In this document: positions 51,971 through 60,352 of the stretch, piece by piece | Layout of the letters: each line of letters starts with the position of its first letter | How positions within the stretch are numbered: position 1 is the first letter of the stretch | Source of the DNA: Planctomycetota bacterium | Lineage (GTDB): Bacteria; Planctomycetota; UBA1135; GCA-002686595 | DNA length: 64,000 nucleotides | Assembly (NCBI GenBank): GCA_014237855.1 | Contig: JABACD010000012.1 | Location: forward strand, 62,001 to 126,000 | Reading direction: 5' to 3' | Made by a program: the position numbers and the translations under genes | Notes under the pieces: model-generated | Seen by the model: the letters and a program-made list of their open reading frames with translations, nothing else | Databases searched by the model: none | What the model was told of the DNA's origin: nothing

Positions 51971-52876
51971 TCAGGGGACAAGGAGCTGAAAGCGTACGGA
52001 TGTGACCTCGATTTCGACCGGGGTCTGACCCATCGGGTCACCGTCCACATAATAGGGAACCGGCTCTTCTGAGGTGACGCGAATACGCCGCGCCCTGCGC
52101 ATTTCGATCTTACCGCCGGGTACAAGGCCCAGGAGGACACGCAGTGCATAGATCAGAACTGTCAGGTGTCCTCCGTCGCGGAAGAGGAAGACCTCGAAGA
52201 GTCCGTCATCCAGCCTGCGATCAGGAGAGAACTTCACCAGTCCACCGTAGTGAATCAGATTGCTGGCCATGACCTGGGCGTAGGCATCAGGTAGCGGTTC
52301 ACCGTCCAGTTCGACAGTCAGTGGCTTCCTGCGATACTTCCAAAATGCACGCAGACCTGCCGGGAGGTAGGAGAACTTCGACAGCGGGCGCCCGTGGCGA
52401 TGGTCATCGATGTCCTGGACGACCAGGGCGTCGGGTCCGATGCCGGCGATCAGGAAGCAGAGCTCTCCATTGACGTTTGCCACGTCAGTCTCAACGAACT
52501 TGCCGGCCTGTAGTACCTCGAGAACATGGTCGACATCACGAGGGAGTCCCAGGTCGGCGCAGAGTGCATTTCCAGTTCCCATTGGTACGACCCCGACCCG
52601 AACGGAGCCGGGTCCGGAGGCTCGTTCGCGCAGGCCGGTGAAGATCTCACGCAGGGTTCCATCTCCGCCAACGCAGACCACCAGGTCGACCCCCTCGTCG
52701 AGGCCCTGCGCTATCTCCTGAGCCTCGCCCGCTCGCTTCGTGAGACAGAGCTCCGTCGGGAGGCCTCTGGCCTTGAGTGAGGCGGTCAGATCACGGGCCA
52801 CGCCCTCGCCATTGCCCTGTCCTGAGACTGGATTGGAGATGACCTGGGCCTGCTTGTAGGGGAGGGGGGACGGCAC
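51971..52876 (-). CDS. Diacylglycerol/lipid kinase family protein (YegS/LCB5-like)
   Basis: 301 residues from GTG at 52876; longer frames run into the divergent reductase gene. AQVISNPVSGQGNGEG is the first strand and phosphate loop, LVVCVGGDGTLREIFTGLRE is the conserved GGDGT motif, and GVVPMGTGNALCADLGLP the second nucleotide loop. The C-terminal half ends with PVPYYVDGDPM and a beta-sandwich. It phosphorylates a lipid such as diacylglycerol in the cytosol or at the membrane. kdsA follows 12 bases downstream. Confidence 0.9.
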   Translation of the reverse strand: MPSPLPYKQAQVISNPVSGQGNGEGVARDLTASLKARGLPTELCLTKRAGEAQEIAQGLDEGVDLVVCVGGDGTLREIFTGLRERASGPGSVRVGVVPMGTGNALCADLGLPRDVDHVLEVLQAGKFVETDVANVNGELCFLIAGIGPDALVVQDIDDHRHGRPLSKFSYLPAGLRAFWKYRRKPLTVELDGEPLPDAYAQVMASNLIHYGGLVKFSPDRRLDDGLFEVFLFRDGGHLTVLIYALRVLLGLVPGGKIEMRRARRIRVTSEEPVPYYVDGDPMGQTPVEIEVTSVRFQLLVP

Positions 52877-52957
52877 GGTCGCAGAGTCTAATGGATTGAG
52901 GCCGCGCTGGAACTCGTCACACTTGACCTCAGGTGGCCTGAGGGTTTCCCTGGAGGC

Positions 52958-53890
52958 ATGAATGAGCTTGGTCCCCGACGATTGTTGGTCCTGGGCGGTA
53001 CCGGGTTCCTCGGAGCGCGCGTCGTCAGTGCTGCCGCGGAGCTGCAGCACGAGGTGCTCGTGGCCAGCAGGGGATTGAACGAGAGGGGGGCGCCCCCTCC
53101 GGGCCGGGCGCAAGCGGTGGTGCTGGATCTCTCGGAGGCTGGGACCTGCGAGGATCTGATCATTGAGTTTCGTCCGCACTCGATCATCAACTGCGCAGCG
53201 CTAGCTCGTCCCGATCTGTGTGAGTCGAGCCCCGAGCTTGCCCAGACGGTGAATGCAGGGCTGCCTGACCGACTGGCAAGGCTTGCTTTTTCCGAAGGAA
53301 TCCGTCTTGTTCATGTTTCCACCGACCTGGTCTTCGACGGTGAACCACCGAGGCCAAGCGGTTATCGGGAGTCCGACCCGGCGAGCCCCGTGAGCACCTA
53401 TGGGCTCAGCAAGCTCGAGGGTGATCGACGGATACTCGAGGGCTGTCCCTCGGCTCTCGTGGTGCGGCTGCCATTGCTCTATGGCGGCACAAGCGGGGAG
53501 GCGGATGGTGCCTCTGGCTCGATCGCTGCGGCTCTCAAGCGTGGCAAGTCCCTGTCGCTGTTCACGGATGAGTATCGGACTCCCCTGGATGTGTCGGAGG
53601 CTGCCAGGGCCATGTTGGAGCTCGACGCTGGTGAAGCGCGTGGGTTGCTTCACGTGGGGGGGCCCCGCTCGATTTCACGTTTTGACCTGGGGCTGCTCGT
53701 ACTCCGGAACCTGGGCATCGAGTCGGACGAGTCCAGCGGGCTGCTCCACGGCGTCACCCGCCAGGAGCTCGACCTGAAGCCGCAGCGCCCAAGGGATGTC
53801 TCCCTGGATTCCCGGCTGGCTCGGGATCAGGTGTCATTTCGGCTGTCTACCCCTGAGGATCGCCTCCTGGCACCAGGTTTCAACAAATAG
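52958..53890 (+). CDS. dTDP-4-dehydrorhamnose reductase-like short-chain reductase (RmlD family)
   Basis: 310 residues. LLVLGGTGFLGARVVSAA is the Rossmann glycine motif, IINCAALARPDLCESSPELA and LVHVSTDLVFDG follow the RmlD pattern, and YGLSKLEGD holds the catalytic Y-x3-K. RmlD reduces dTDP-4-keto-rhamnose to dTDP-rhamnose; no rmlA, B or C gene is nearby, so a related sugar or other substrate is possible. It is divergent from the lipid kinase (81 bases) and followed by valS after 87 bases. Confidence 0.85.
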   Translation: MNELGPRRLLVLGGTGFLGARVVSAAAELQHEVLVASRGLNERGAPPPGRAQAVVLDLSEAGTCEDLIIEFRPHSIINCAALARPDLCESSPELAQTVNAGLPDRLARLAFSEGIRLVHVSTDLVFDGEPPRPSGYRESDPASPVSTYGLSKLEGDRRILEGCPSALVVRLPLLYGGTSGEADGASGSIAAALKRGKSLSLFTDEYRTPLDVSEAARAMLELDAGEARGLLHVGGPRSISRFDLGLLVLRNLGIESDESSGLLHGVTRQELDLKPQRPRDVSLDSRLARDQVSFRLSTPEDRLLAPGFNK

Positions 53891-53977
53891 ATGCGCACTT
53901 GAGCGAGGCTCGGGTTGACGGGCGTGCGAGTGCCCGTTGAAGTGTCGCGCTGTCCCGCTCTTCTTCGCCCTGCCACC

Positions 53978-56656
53978 ATGGAACTGCCGACACGCTACAC
54001 ACCTGCTGACCACGAACAGTCGATCTACGAATTGTGGGAGGAGAGCGGTGGCTTCCAGCCGACGCCGGACCCTACGGGGGAGGGACGCCGCTTTACCGTC
54101 GTCATCCCGCCGCCGAATGTGACCGGAGCCCTGCACATGGGGCACGCTCTCAACGGAACCGTGCAGGACATCGTGATTCGTCACCGACGTATGTGCGGGT
54201 ACGAGACTCTCTGGGTTCCGGGTACGGATCATGCCGGGATTGCGACCCAGGCAGTGGTCGAGAAGCGGCTCTTTCAGGAAGAGGGCAAGAAGCGAGAGGA
54301 CCTGGGCCGTGAAGGGTTCCTCTCAGAGGTCTTCAAGTGGAAGGAGGAATACGGGGCGCGCATTCTCACTCAGTTCCGCAGGCTCGGTGCGTCCTGCGAC
54401 TGGACACGTACCCGCTTCACCATGGAGGAGGACATGAGCCGAGCCGTGCGCGTGTCCTTCGAGCGGTTGTGGCAGAAGGGTCTGATCTATCGTGGCATGC
54501 GCCTGGTGAACTGGGACTGCGTGCTGGAGACTGCGGTCTCTGACGACGAGATCGAGAACGTCGAGCGCAAGGGCAAGCTGTGGTACATCAAGTATCCCCT
54601 CAAGGCACGTCCTGGTGAGTTCCTGACCGTCGCAACGACGCGCCCGGAGACGATGCTCGGAGACACTGGGGTCGCGGTGCATCCTGACGACGAGCGCTAC
54701 AAGGAGCTAGTCGGCACCACATGCGTGTTGCCCTTCGTGGACCGTGAGATTCCGATCCTGGCTGATGACACGGTAGATGCGGGCAAGGGCAGTGGAGCGG
54801 TCAAGATCACTCCTGGCCACGACCCCGCGGACTATGAACGGGGTGCACGCCACAAGCTGCCGACAATCATCATCCTGGAGAAGGACGGGAAGCTCAATCA
54901 GGAGGGCGGGCCCTTTGCTGGCCTATCACGTGAGCTGGCTCGTAAGGAGGTCCTGGCCAAGCTCGAGGAGCTGGACTTGCTCGAGAAGATCGAGGACATC
55001 GTCCATAACGTGCCCCTATCAGATCGCTCCAAGAGTGTCATCGAGCCGCTGGTCAGCGAGCAGTGGTTCGTGAAGATGGAGCCGCTCGCCAGGCCGGCGA
55101 TTGAGGCGGCCAGGAGTGGGCGACTGCAGTTCCGGCCGGCCCGGTGGGAAAAGGTCTACCTGCAGTGGCTCGAGAATGTCCAGGACTGGTGCATCTCCCG
55201 TCAGCTCTGGTGGGGCCATCGGATACCAGTCTGGTATGACGAGGACGAGACGCCGATCGCCTCGTCAGAGCCTCTCGAGATTGGCAGTCCTCACCCGGAT
55301 ACAGGCAAGCCGATCGTTCGGCAGGACGAGGATGTGCTCGACACCTGGGCGTCTTCCTGGCTCTGGCCCTTCGGTACTCTCGGCTGGCCTCAGGAGACCA
55401 AGGACCTGCATAGCTACTACCCCACTCAGTTCCTCTCGACGGGTAGAGACATCATCTACCTTTGGGTCGCTCGGATGGTCATGGCCGGCTACGAGTTCAT
55501 GGACCAACTGCCCGAGGAAGAGCGCTGTCCGTTTGCTATCTGCAACATTCACGCAACCGTGCTCGATGCCAAGGGAAGACGAATGTCGAAGTCCCTTGGC
55601 AATGGCATCGACCCTGTTGACATGATCGAGCAGTTCGGTGCTGACGCAGTCCGCTACAGCCTGATCCTGCTGACCAAGGAAGGGCAGGATACGAAGCTGG
55701 CTCCTGAGAAGATCGATCAGGGGTATCGCTTTGGCAACAAGGTCTGGAACGCAGCACGTTTTGTGCTGATGAACCTCGATGGAGAACGCCTGGAGGGAGC
55801 TTCTAGCAGCGCGGAGCGGCTCGAAGATCGCTGGATTCTCTCGCGACTGCGAGAGACCATCAGCTCGACTCAGCTGGCCCTGGAGGAGTATCGCTTCAAC
55901 GATGCGGCGATGGGGCTCTACGCCTTCGTCTGGAATGACTTCTGCGACTGGTATCTGGAGCTAGCCAAGCCGAGATTTTCGAACCCTGATGATCCGACGG
56001 GCCCTGCGGTACGCGGCATTCTCTCCAGGGTGCTGGGGGACATCCTGGGTCTCCTCCATCCCTTCACTCCATACATGACGGAGATCCTCTGGAAGGCTCG
56101 CGCAGAAGCTCTCGGCCAGGGGGAGGTGCCCATGTTGATGAACAGCGCCTTCCCGACTGGTGATCGGCTGGAAGCTGATGTCGAGGCTGAGCGCGACATG
56201 GAGCGCATTCAGGACGTTGTCCGTGCGGTGCGCCAGGTACGAATGCTGACTCAGATTGGAGAGCGTAAGCCGATCGAGGCCACGATCTCGGCTCCCAAGT
56301 CGGAGGATCTCCGCGCTCTGGAGCAGCACAAGCCGGCTGTCTGTGCCATGGCGCATCTCGAGAGCTACGAGGTCGCAGCCGACGTGGCACGGCCGCCAGG
56401 AACTGTCAGTGCAGTCTCCGGCTCCCTGCAGATCTTCGTACGCCTGGGGGAGGAGGTCGACCTGGAGGATTTGCGAACGGTCTTCGAGAAGCGCCTGGGC
56501 AAGATGGATAAGGCCCTGCAAGGGATCGACAAGAAGCTCAGTAACCCGCGCTTCGTGGAGAATGCCGATCCGGAGCTGGTGGAGGCTGATCGTGCCCGTC
56601 GTGCCGAGCTCGAGCTCGAGATGGGCATGCTGCGCCAGAATCTCGAAGGCTTCTAG
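53978..56656 (+). CDS. valS: Valyl-tRNA synthetase
   Basis: 892 residues, class I synthetase. PPPNVTGALHMGHALNG contains the HIGH-type motif (HMGH), DGRRMSKSLGNGIDP-like RRMSKSLGNGIDPVDM the KMSKS loop, and TTRPETMLGDTGVAVHPDD the CP1 editing domain. The C-terminus (residues about 825-892) is the tRNA-binding coiled coil (KMDKALQGIDKKLSNP). It charges tRNA-Val in the cytoplasm. ATG at 53978 gives MELPTRYTPADHEQ, the usual start; the longer frame from 53915 is not conserved. Confidence 0.97.
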   Translation: MELPTRYTPADHEQSIYELWEESGGFQPTPDPTGEGRRFTVVIPPPNVTGALHMGHALNGTVQDIVIRHRRMCGYETLWVPGTDHAGIATQAVVEKRLFQEEGKKREDLGREGFLSEVFKWKEEYGARILTQFRRLGASCDWTRTRFTMEEDMSRAVRVSFERLWQKGLIYRGMRLVNWDCVLETAVSDDEIENVERKGKLWYIKYPLKARPGEFLTVATTRPETMLGDTGVAVHPDDERYKELVGTTCVLPFVDREIPILADDTVDAGKGSGAVKITPGHDPADYERGARHKLPTIIILEKDGKLNQEGGPFAGLSRELARKEVLAKLEELDLLEKIEDIVHNVPLSDRSKSVIEPLVSEQWFVKMEPLARPAIEAARSGRLQFRPARWEKVYLQWLENVQDWCISRQLWWGHRIPVWYDEDETPIASSEPLEIGSPHPDTGKPIVRQDEDVLDTWASSWLWPFGTLGWPQETKDLHSYYPTQFLSTGRDIIYLWVARMVMAGYEFMDQLPEEERCPFAICNIHATVLDAKGRRMSKSLGNGIDPVDMIEQFGADAVRYSLILLTKEGQDTKLAPEKIDQGYRFGNKVWNAARFVLMNLDGERLEGASSSAERLEDRWILSRLRETISSTQLALEEYRFNDAAMGLYAFVWNDFCDWYLELAKPRFSNPDDPTGPAVRGILSRVLGDILGLLHPFTPYMTEILWKARAEALGQGEVPMLMNSAFPTGDRLEADVEAERDMERIQDVVRAVRQVRMLTQIGERKPIEATISAPKSEDLRALEQHKPAVCAMAHLESYEVAADVARPPGTVSAVSGSLQIFVRLGEEVDLEDLRTVFEKRLGKMDKALQGIDKKLSNPRFVENADPELVEADRARRAELELEMGMLRQNLEGF

Positions 56657-56713
56657 AGGGGGAGCGCACGGCTAGTTCGTGCAGCGCCGGGTCCTGGGCC
56701 CCTGGCGCCGGCC

Positions 56714-58552
56714 CTAGCGTCCCAGTTGCTGCATCAATTGAAGGGCGCGCGCGTTCTGGGGGTCGATCTCGAGCGCCTTCTCGAGGGACCTGATGCCTTC
56801 CTGGGGCTGACCGGTTTGAATCTGACAGATGCCAAGGCCAGTCCATCCGTCGGGTGAGTTCGGCATGAGCTGCACGGCCATTTCGAATGCGCGAAGGCCT
56901 GCAGCGAACTGCTCTGAACTGAGTTCCACGACACCGAGGGTCGACCAGGCCTTTGGCATCATGGTGTCGATCTCAAGAGCGCTCTGAAGTGCCTTGCGAG
57001 CACCGCCGAGGTCCTGATTCAAGAAGCGAATCGTTCCGAGGAGCTCCCAGGCTGGCGCAAAGGAGGAGTCCAGCGAGATGGTCTGCTCGAGAGCTCGTTC
57101 GGCTCCCTCGTGGTCGAGCTGGCTCGCGCAGAGGCGTGCGCGTCCGTACCACGCAAGCGAGTCCGTGGGGGTGTAGGCAATCGCGCGATCAAACGCCCTG
57201 GTCGACTGCTCGAAGTCCCCCTGGGTGAGGAAGTACATCCCCGTACGAGTGAGTGCATCCGAGAGGCGCGCACCGTCTGCGGGCCTGGACTCGGGAGTGC
57301 CGAGCTGCTTGCAGGCTTCCTCGATGTAGAACAGCGCATGCTCGGGCTGCTCCTGGTCGAGCAGGCGGCGGATGATCTCGAATAGCGGTAGGGCTTTTGC
57401 GGCTCCCAGGTGTCTTCCAGCAAAGGGCAGGCCAGAGAAGGCCGGAGGTTGCTTTGCCAGGGCAGCCAGGTCGCTGGCGATCACGCCGGCATCGACCGGG
57501 CCACGATAGATGACCGCGATGCTACCGGCCTCGTCGAGCAGGAAGGAGGTGGGCACTGCCATCTCTCGCTGCCTGTCGATGGCCAGGCGCTGCAGGAGAT
57601 CGAAGATCGCGATCCATGAGTCAGGGGCCAGCCCAGCATCGAATGGCAGGCCGAGCCTTCGCCAGGTCTCCAGGGCGGTGTCTGGGTCCTCGTCGACCGA
57701 GAGCGAGATGACGTCAAGATCGAGTCCAGCGAGCCCTTCGCTCGCGCTTCCCCACTCCTTCAGCTCACGCATACAGCTGGGGCACCAGCTGGCCCAGAAG
57801 TTGACCAGCTTTGGACGTGCCCCTCGAGTGCTCAGCGCTGCGCCATCAAAGCTCCTGGCCTCGAGCACTGGGAGAGGCAGCCGACGTGTGATCGTGATCT
57901 TGCTATTGGAGGGCGCGCGGCGAGCTTTAGGAGTCGAGGGAGAGAGTTCTACCCTGCGTGGCTCCGACTGCAGGCTTTGCGCCTCTGTGCTCCCCTGGCG
58001 CAGGGCGTATTGCCCTGAGACCGCGAGTCCCTGGAAGTCCTGCAGGGAGCCGTCCGGCCAGCGTACCTGCACCTCATCGATCGAACTGGCTGCCCCAACT
58101 CCGAAGTGCAGCCAAGCGCTCGACTGGGAGAGGTAGCCGCTACCCACTCGTCTCTCCTGAATGAACTCTCGTCCGCCGGCGGTGACCTTGACTCGTGCTC
58201 CGACAGCCTGGGTGTTGTGGCCGGCTCCCTCGAGCTTCAGGCGTAGAGAGGTGTCTGTATTCGAGTTGTTGCGCATCAGCTGTAGCTGAGGGGCGGTGCG
58301 GTTCGCGATCCAGAGATCGAGATCTCCGTCACCATCCCAGTCAACCTGAGCAAAGGCACGGCCGTCACCCTTGAGGGCGAGCCCCAGGGTATTTGACACG
58401 TCGACGAAGGATCCATCGCCAGCATTCCAGTAGGCGCAGTCCATCTCGCGCCCGCTCCATGACTGGCCCTGACGAACGAGCCGGTTGATGGCGGCCCATC
58501 CATCGGCGTAGTCGAGGGTCAGGGTCTCGCTAGTGGGGGAGTGCGACGGCAC
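56714..58552 (-). CDS. C-terminal part of FG-GAP/ASPIC-UnbV protein with thioredoxin and TPR domains
   Basis: 612 residues, in the same frame as the upstream gene and separated from it only by a TGA at 58571-58573. It begins in the middle of a VCBS/ASPIC-UnbV sequence: YADGWAAINRLVRQGQSWSG, then DGRAFAQVDWDGDGDLDLWI and the UnbV core (RRVGSGYLSQSSAWLHFGVG). A TlpA-like thioredoxin domain follows near residues 240-370 with WASWCPSC (CxxC), then about five TPR repeats to the end (AWYGRARLCASQLDHEGAER, DGWTGLGICQIQTGQPQEGI). The GTG at 58552 has no ribosome binding site, so this piece is probably not translated by itself: it is either read through a recoded UGA (1200 residues in all) or the remnant of a broken gene. 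Confidence 0.75.
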   Translation of the reverse strand: MPSHSPTSETLTLDYADGWAAINRLVRQGQSWSGREMDCAYWNAGDGSFVDVSNTLGLALKGDGRAFAQVDWDGDGDLDLWIANRTAPQLQLMRNNSNTDTSLRLKLEGAGHNTQAVGARVKVTAGGREFIQERRVGSGYLSQSSAWLHFGVGAASSIDEVQVRWPDGSLQDFQGLAVSGQYALRQGSTEAQSLQSEPRRVELSPSTPKARRAPSNSKITITRRLPLPVLEARSFDGAALSTRGARPKLVNFWASWCPSCMRELKEWGSASEGLAGLDLDVISLSVDEDPDTALETWRRLGLPFDAGLAPDSWIAIFDLLQRLAIDRQREMAVPTSFLLDEAGSIAVIYRGPVDAGVIASDLAALAKQPPAFSGLPFAGRHLGAAKALPLFEIIRRLLDQEQPEHALFYIEEACKQLGTPESRPADGARLSDALTRTGMYFLTQGDFEQSTRAFDRAIAYTPTDSLAWYGRARLCASQLDHEGAERALEQTISLDSSFAPAWELLGTIRFLNQDLGGARKALQSALEIDTMMPKAWSTLGVVELSSEQFAAGLRAFEMAVQLMPNSPDGWTGLGICQIQTGQPQEGIRSLEKALEIDPQNARALQLMQQLGR

Positions 58553-58559
58553 GCGTCGC
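58543..58559 (-). promoter_or_regulatory. Candidate bacterial SECIS stem-loop
   Basis: On the minus strand the UGA at 58573-58571 is followed by 11 nt and then by a 17-nt stem-loop: GCGACG, loop CGTGC, CGTCGC. The loop starts 17 nt after the UGA and has G in its first two positions with GU inside. This meets the spacing known for the E. coli fdhF element (11-nt spacer, 17-nt upper stem-loop), although the bulged U of that element is missing. A short GC-rich stem can also arise by chance. Confidence 0.45.
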
Positions 58560-58570
58560 CAGAAGAAGCT

Positions 58571-60316
58571 TCACAAGTCGTTCTCCTGTTCGTTGGTGAT
58601 GAAGCCGTTGGGCACGAACAGATCAGGGCGACCATCGTTGTCGAAGTCCGTGAAGCCGGCCCCCCATGACCAGCGCCCCATCCACACGTTGGCGCCCACC
58701 GTCACATCTGCAAAGGTTCCATCACCCTGGTTCTTGAAGAGTGAGTTGCCCCTCGCATGCCGCTGAAATCCAGCGCGAGTCTCGTTGTCAGCGCCCGACT
58801 TGAACCGCCTCTGGTAGGCGATCCTCTGCCCGGCAGAGGAGAACATGTTACTGACGTAGACATCCAGCTGACCGTCCCCGTCATAGTCCCTCCAGGAGAC
58901 GCCCATTCCAGCGGAGATGTCCTCCACACCGGCGGTGTCGGCCACATCACGGAACTTGCCGCCGTCGTTGCGGTAGAGGTTGTTGCGCCCAAAGTCGTTG
59001 GCAACGTAGAGGTCCTGGTCCCCATCGTTGTCATAGTCTGCCCAGCTTGCTGCAAAGCTGAAGCGAGTGTTGTTCTGGTTGATGCCGACCTTGTCGGTGA
59101 CCTCCTCGAACTCGAGACCTCCCAGGTTGCGGAAGAGGGAGTTGGGAGGGCCGTTATTCGCGTCGTGATAGGGGGTCGGGAGGCCACTCTTCTTGTCGGA
59201 GGTGGCATAGCCGCAGACGAAGAGGTCGACCCATCCGTCCTGATCGTAGTCTGCCGCGGCCAGGGTGTAGCCACCGTTGAGGGGCAAGACCACGGCGATC
59301 TCAAAGGCCTTGGTCTCGCCACGCGTGGCGATGATGATGCCGTTGATCGTCGTCAGGACCAGCTCGTCCTGGCGATCGCCGTCGAGGTCACAGAAGATTG
59401 CTCCCTTGGAGTCGTCGACCCAGTCGACTCCGTACTCAGCAGAGCGGTCTGTGGCGGTGCCGTCGACGTTCTGAACGAAGAGGCGATTCGGCAATCCTCC
59501 TGCCTGGCAGGCGTAGAGGTCTTCCAGCCCATCTCCATTGATGTCGGAGACTGCCAGCCCATTGTGCCCGTACTGGTCCATGCTCGCGCCGCGTTCGATC
59601 CGGCCGCACCAATCATCGGTACCGCGCAAGAGCTGCTCACTCCAGGCCTGGTTGGCTCCCAGTACTGCCTCACTACAGTCAGAGAAACGTACAGAGCTGG
59701 AGCTGCTCTCTGTGTAGGCGATCGCAGACAGGGAGGTGAGTTCCAACTCCTCACCACGTCGATTCCACTCGGCTGTCCAGATGGAATCGCTCTGTCGTGG
59801 TCCCTGCGGAGTCTCCGCCCAGATGCGAAAGAGCCCCTGGGTTGTGGCCTTGCCTGCCTGGCCGGCCTCGATTCGCACGATCTTGATCTTGGTTTGCGGG
59901 GTGGAGGTCTCGCTTCCGGCGGGCCAGAGCTCGATGATGGACTTGAAGAGGGGCGCATGCCCGATGCGGATCTCCGGTCCGATCGTTCCGCGAGCAATCC
60001 TGAGTCCACCAGCGTCGTGAAGGACTCTTAGCTCCTCAGGATGCAGGGCAGAGGAGCGCACGGCGGAATCGACGAAGTCCGGCAGTGCCCCGCTGTCCGG
60101 TGATGCCAGGACCGAGGTGACCAGTTCACCGAGGAGCAGCTGAGCCTTTGAGGAGATGACCTCGGTGTCCCAGCCGGCCAGGGCGGGGTCCACCTGTTTG
60201 ATCACGTCCAGCAGACGATCCTCGCTGGCCAGCTTGGAGCCTGGGATCTCCGAGGTGTCCTGGCTGCCGAGCGCGATCGGAGAGCAGAGGAGGGCCCAGG
60301 CGAACGTGCTTGTCAT
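58571..60316 (-). CDS. Exported FG-GAP/VCBS-repeat protein, N-terminal part of a UGA-interrupted reading frame
   Basis: 581 residues up to a TGA codon. The signal peptide is MTSTFAWALLCSPIALGS. Residues about 250-580 contain four or more FG-GAP/VCBS blades with calcium-type Asp motifs (DINGDGLEDLYA, DYDQDGWVDLFV, DYDNDGDQDLYV, DYDGDGQLDVYV, DFDNDGRPDLFV), forming a propeller. The chain stops at NGFITNEQENDL, a point where ASPIC-UnbV proteins normally continue; the next codons in frame read SFFWRRV and lead into the UnbV part. ATG at 60316 has GGAGGG eight bases upstream; a TTG at 60352 is less likely. It follows the SUMF1-type gene with 36 bases between them. Confidence 0.82.
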   Translation of the reverse strand: MTSTFAWALLCSPIALGSQDTSEIPGSKLASEDRLLDVIKQVDPALAGWDTEVISSKAQLLLGELVTSVLASPDSGALPDFVDSAVRSSALHPEELRVLHDAGGLRIARGTIGPEIRIGHAPLFKSIIELWPAGSETSTPQTKIKIVRIEAGQAGKATTQGLFRIWAETPQGPRQSDSIWTAEWNRRGEELELTSLSAIAYTESSSSSVRFSDCSEAVLGANQAWSEQLLRGTDDWCGRIERGASMDQYGHNGLAVSDINGDGLEDLYACQAGGLPNRLFVQNVDGTATDRSAEYGVDWVDDSKGAIFCDLDGDRQDELVLTTINGIIIATRGETKAFEIAVVLPLNGGYTLAAADYDQDGWVDLFVCGYATSDKKSGLPTPYHDANNGPPNSLFRNLGGLEFEEVTDKVGINQNNTRFSFAASWADYDNDGDQDLYVANDFGRNNLYRNDGGKFRDVADTAGVEDISAGMGVSWRDYDGDGQLDVYVSNMFSSAGQRIAYQRRFKSGADNETRAGFQRHARGNSLFKNQGDGTFADVTVGANVWMGRWSWGAGFTDFDNDGRPDLFVPNGFITNEQENDL

Positions 60317-60352
60317 CACCTGGGCCCTCCGCGTGGATTTCAGTGGCTGCAA

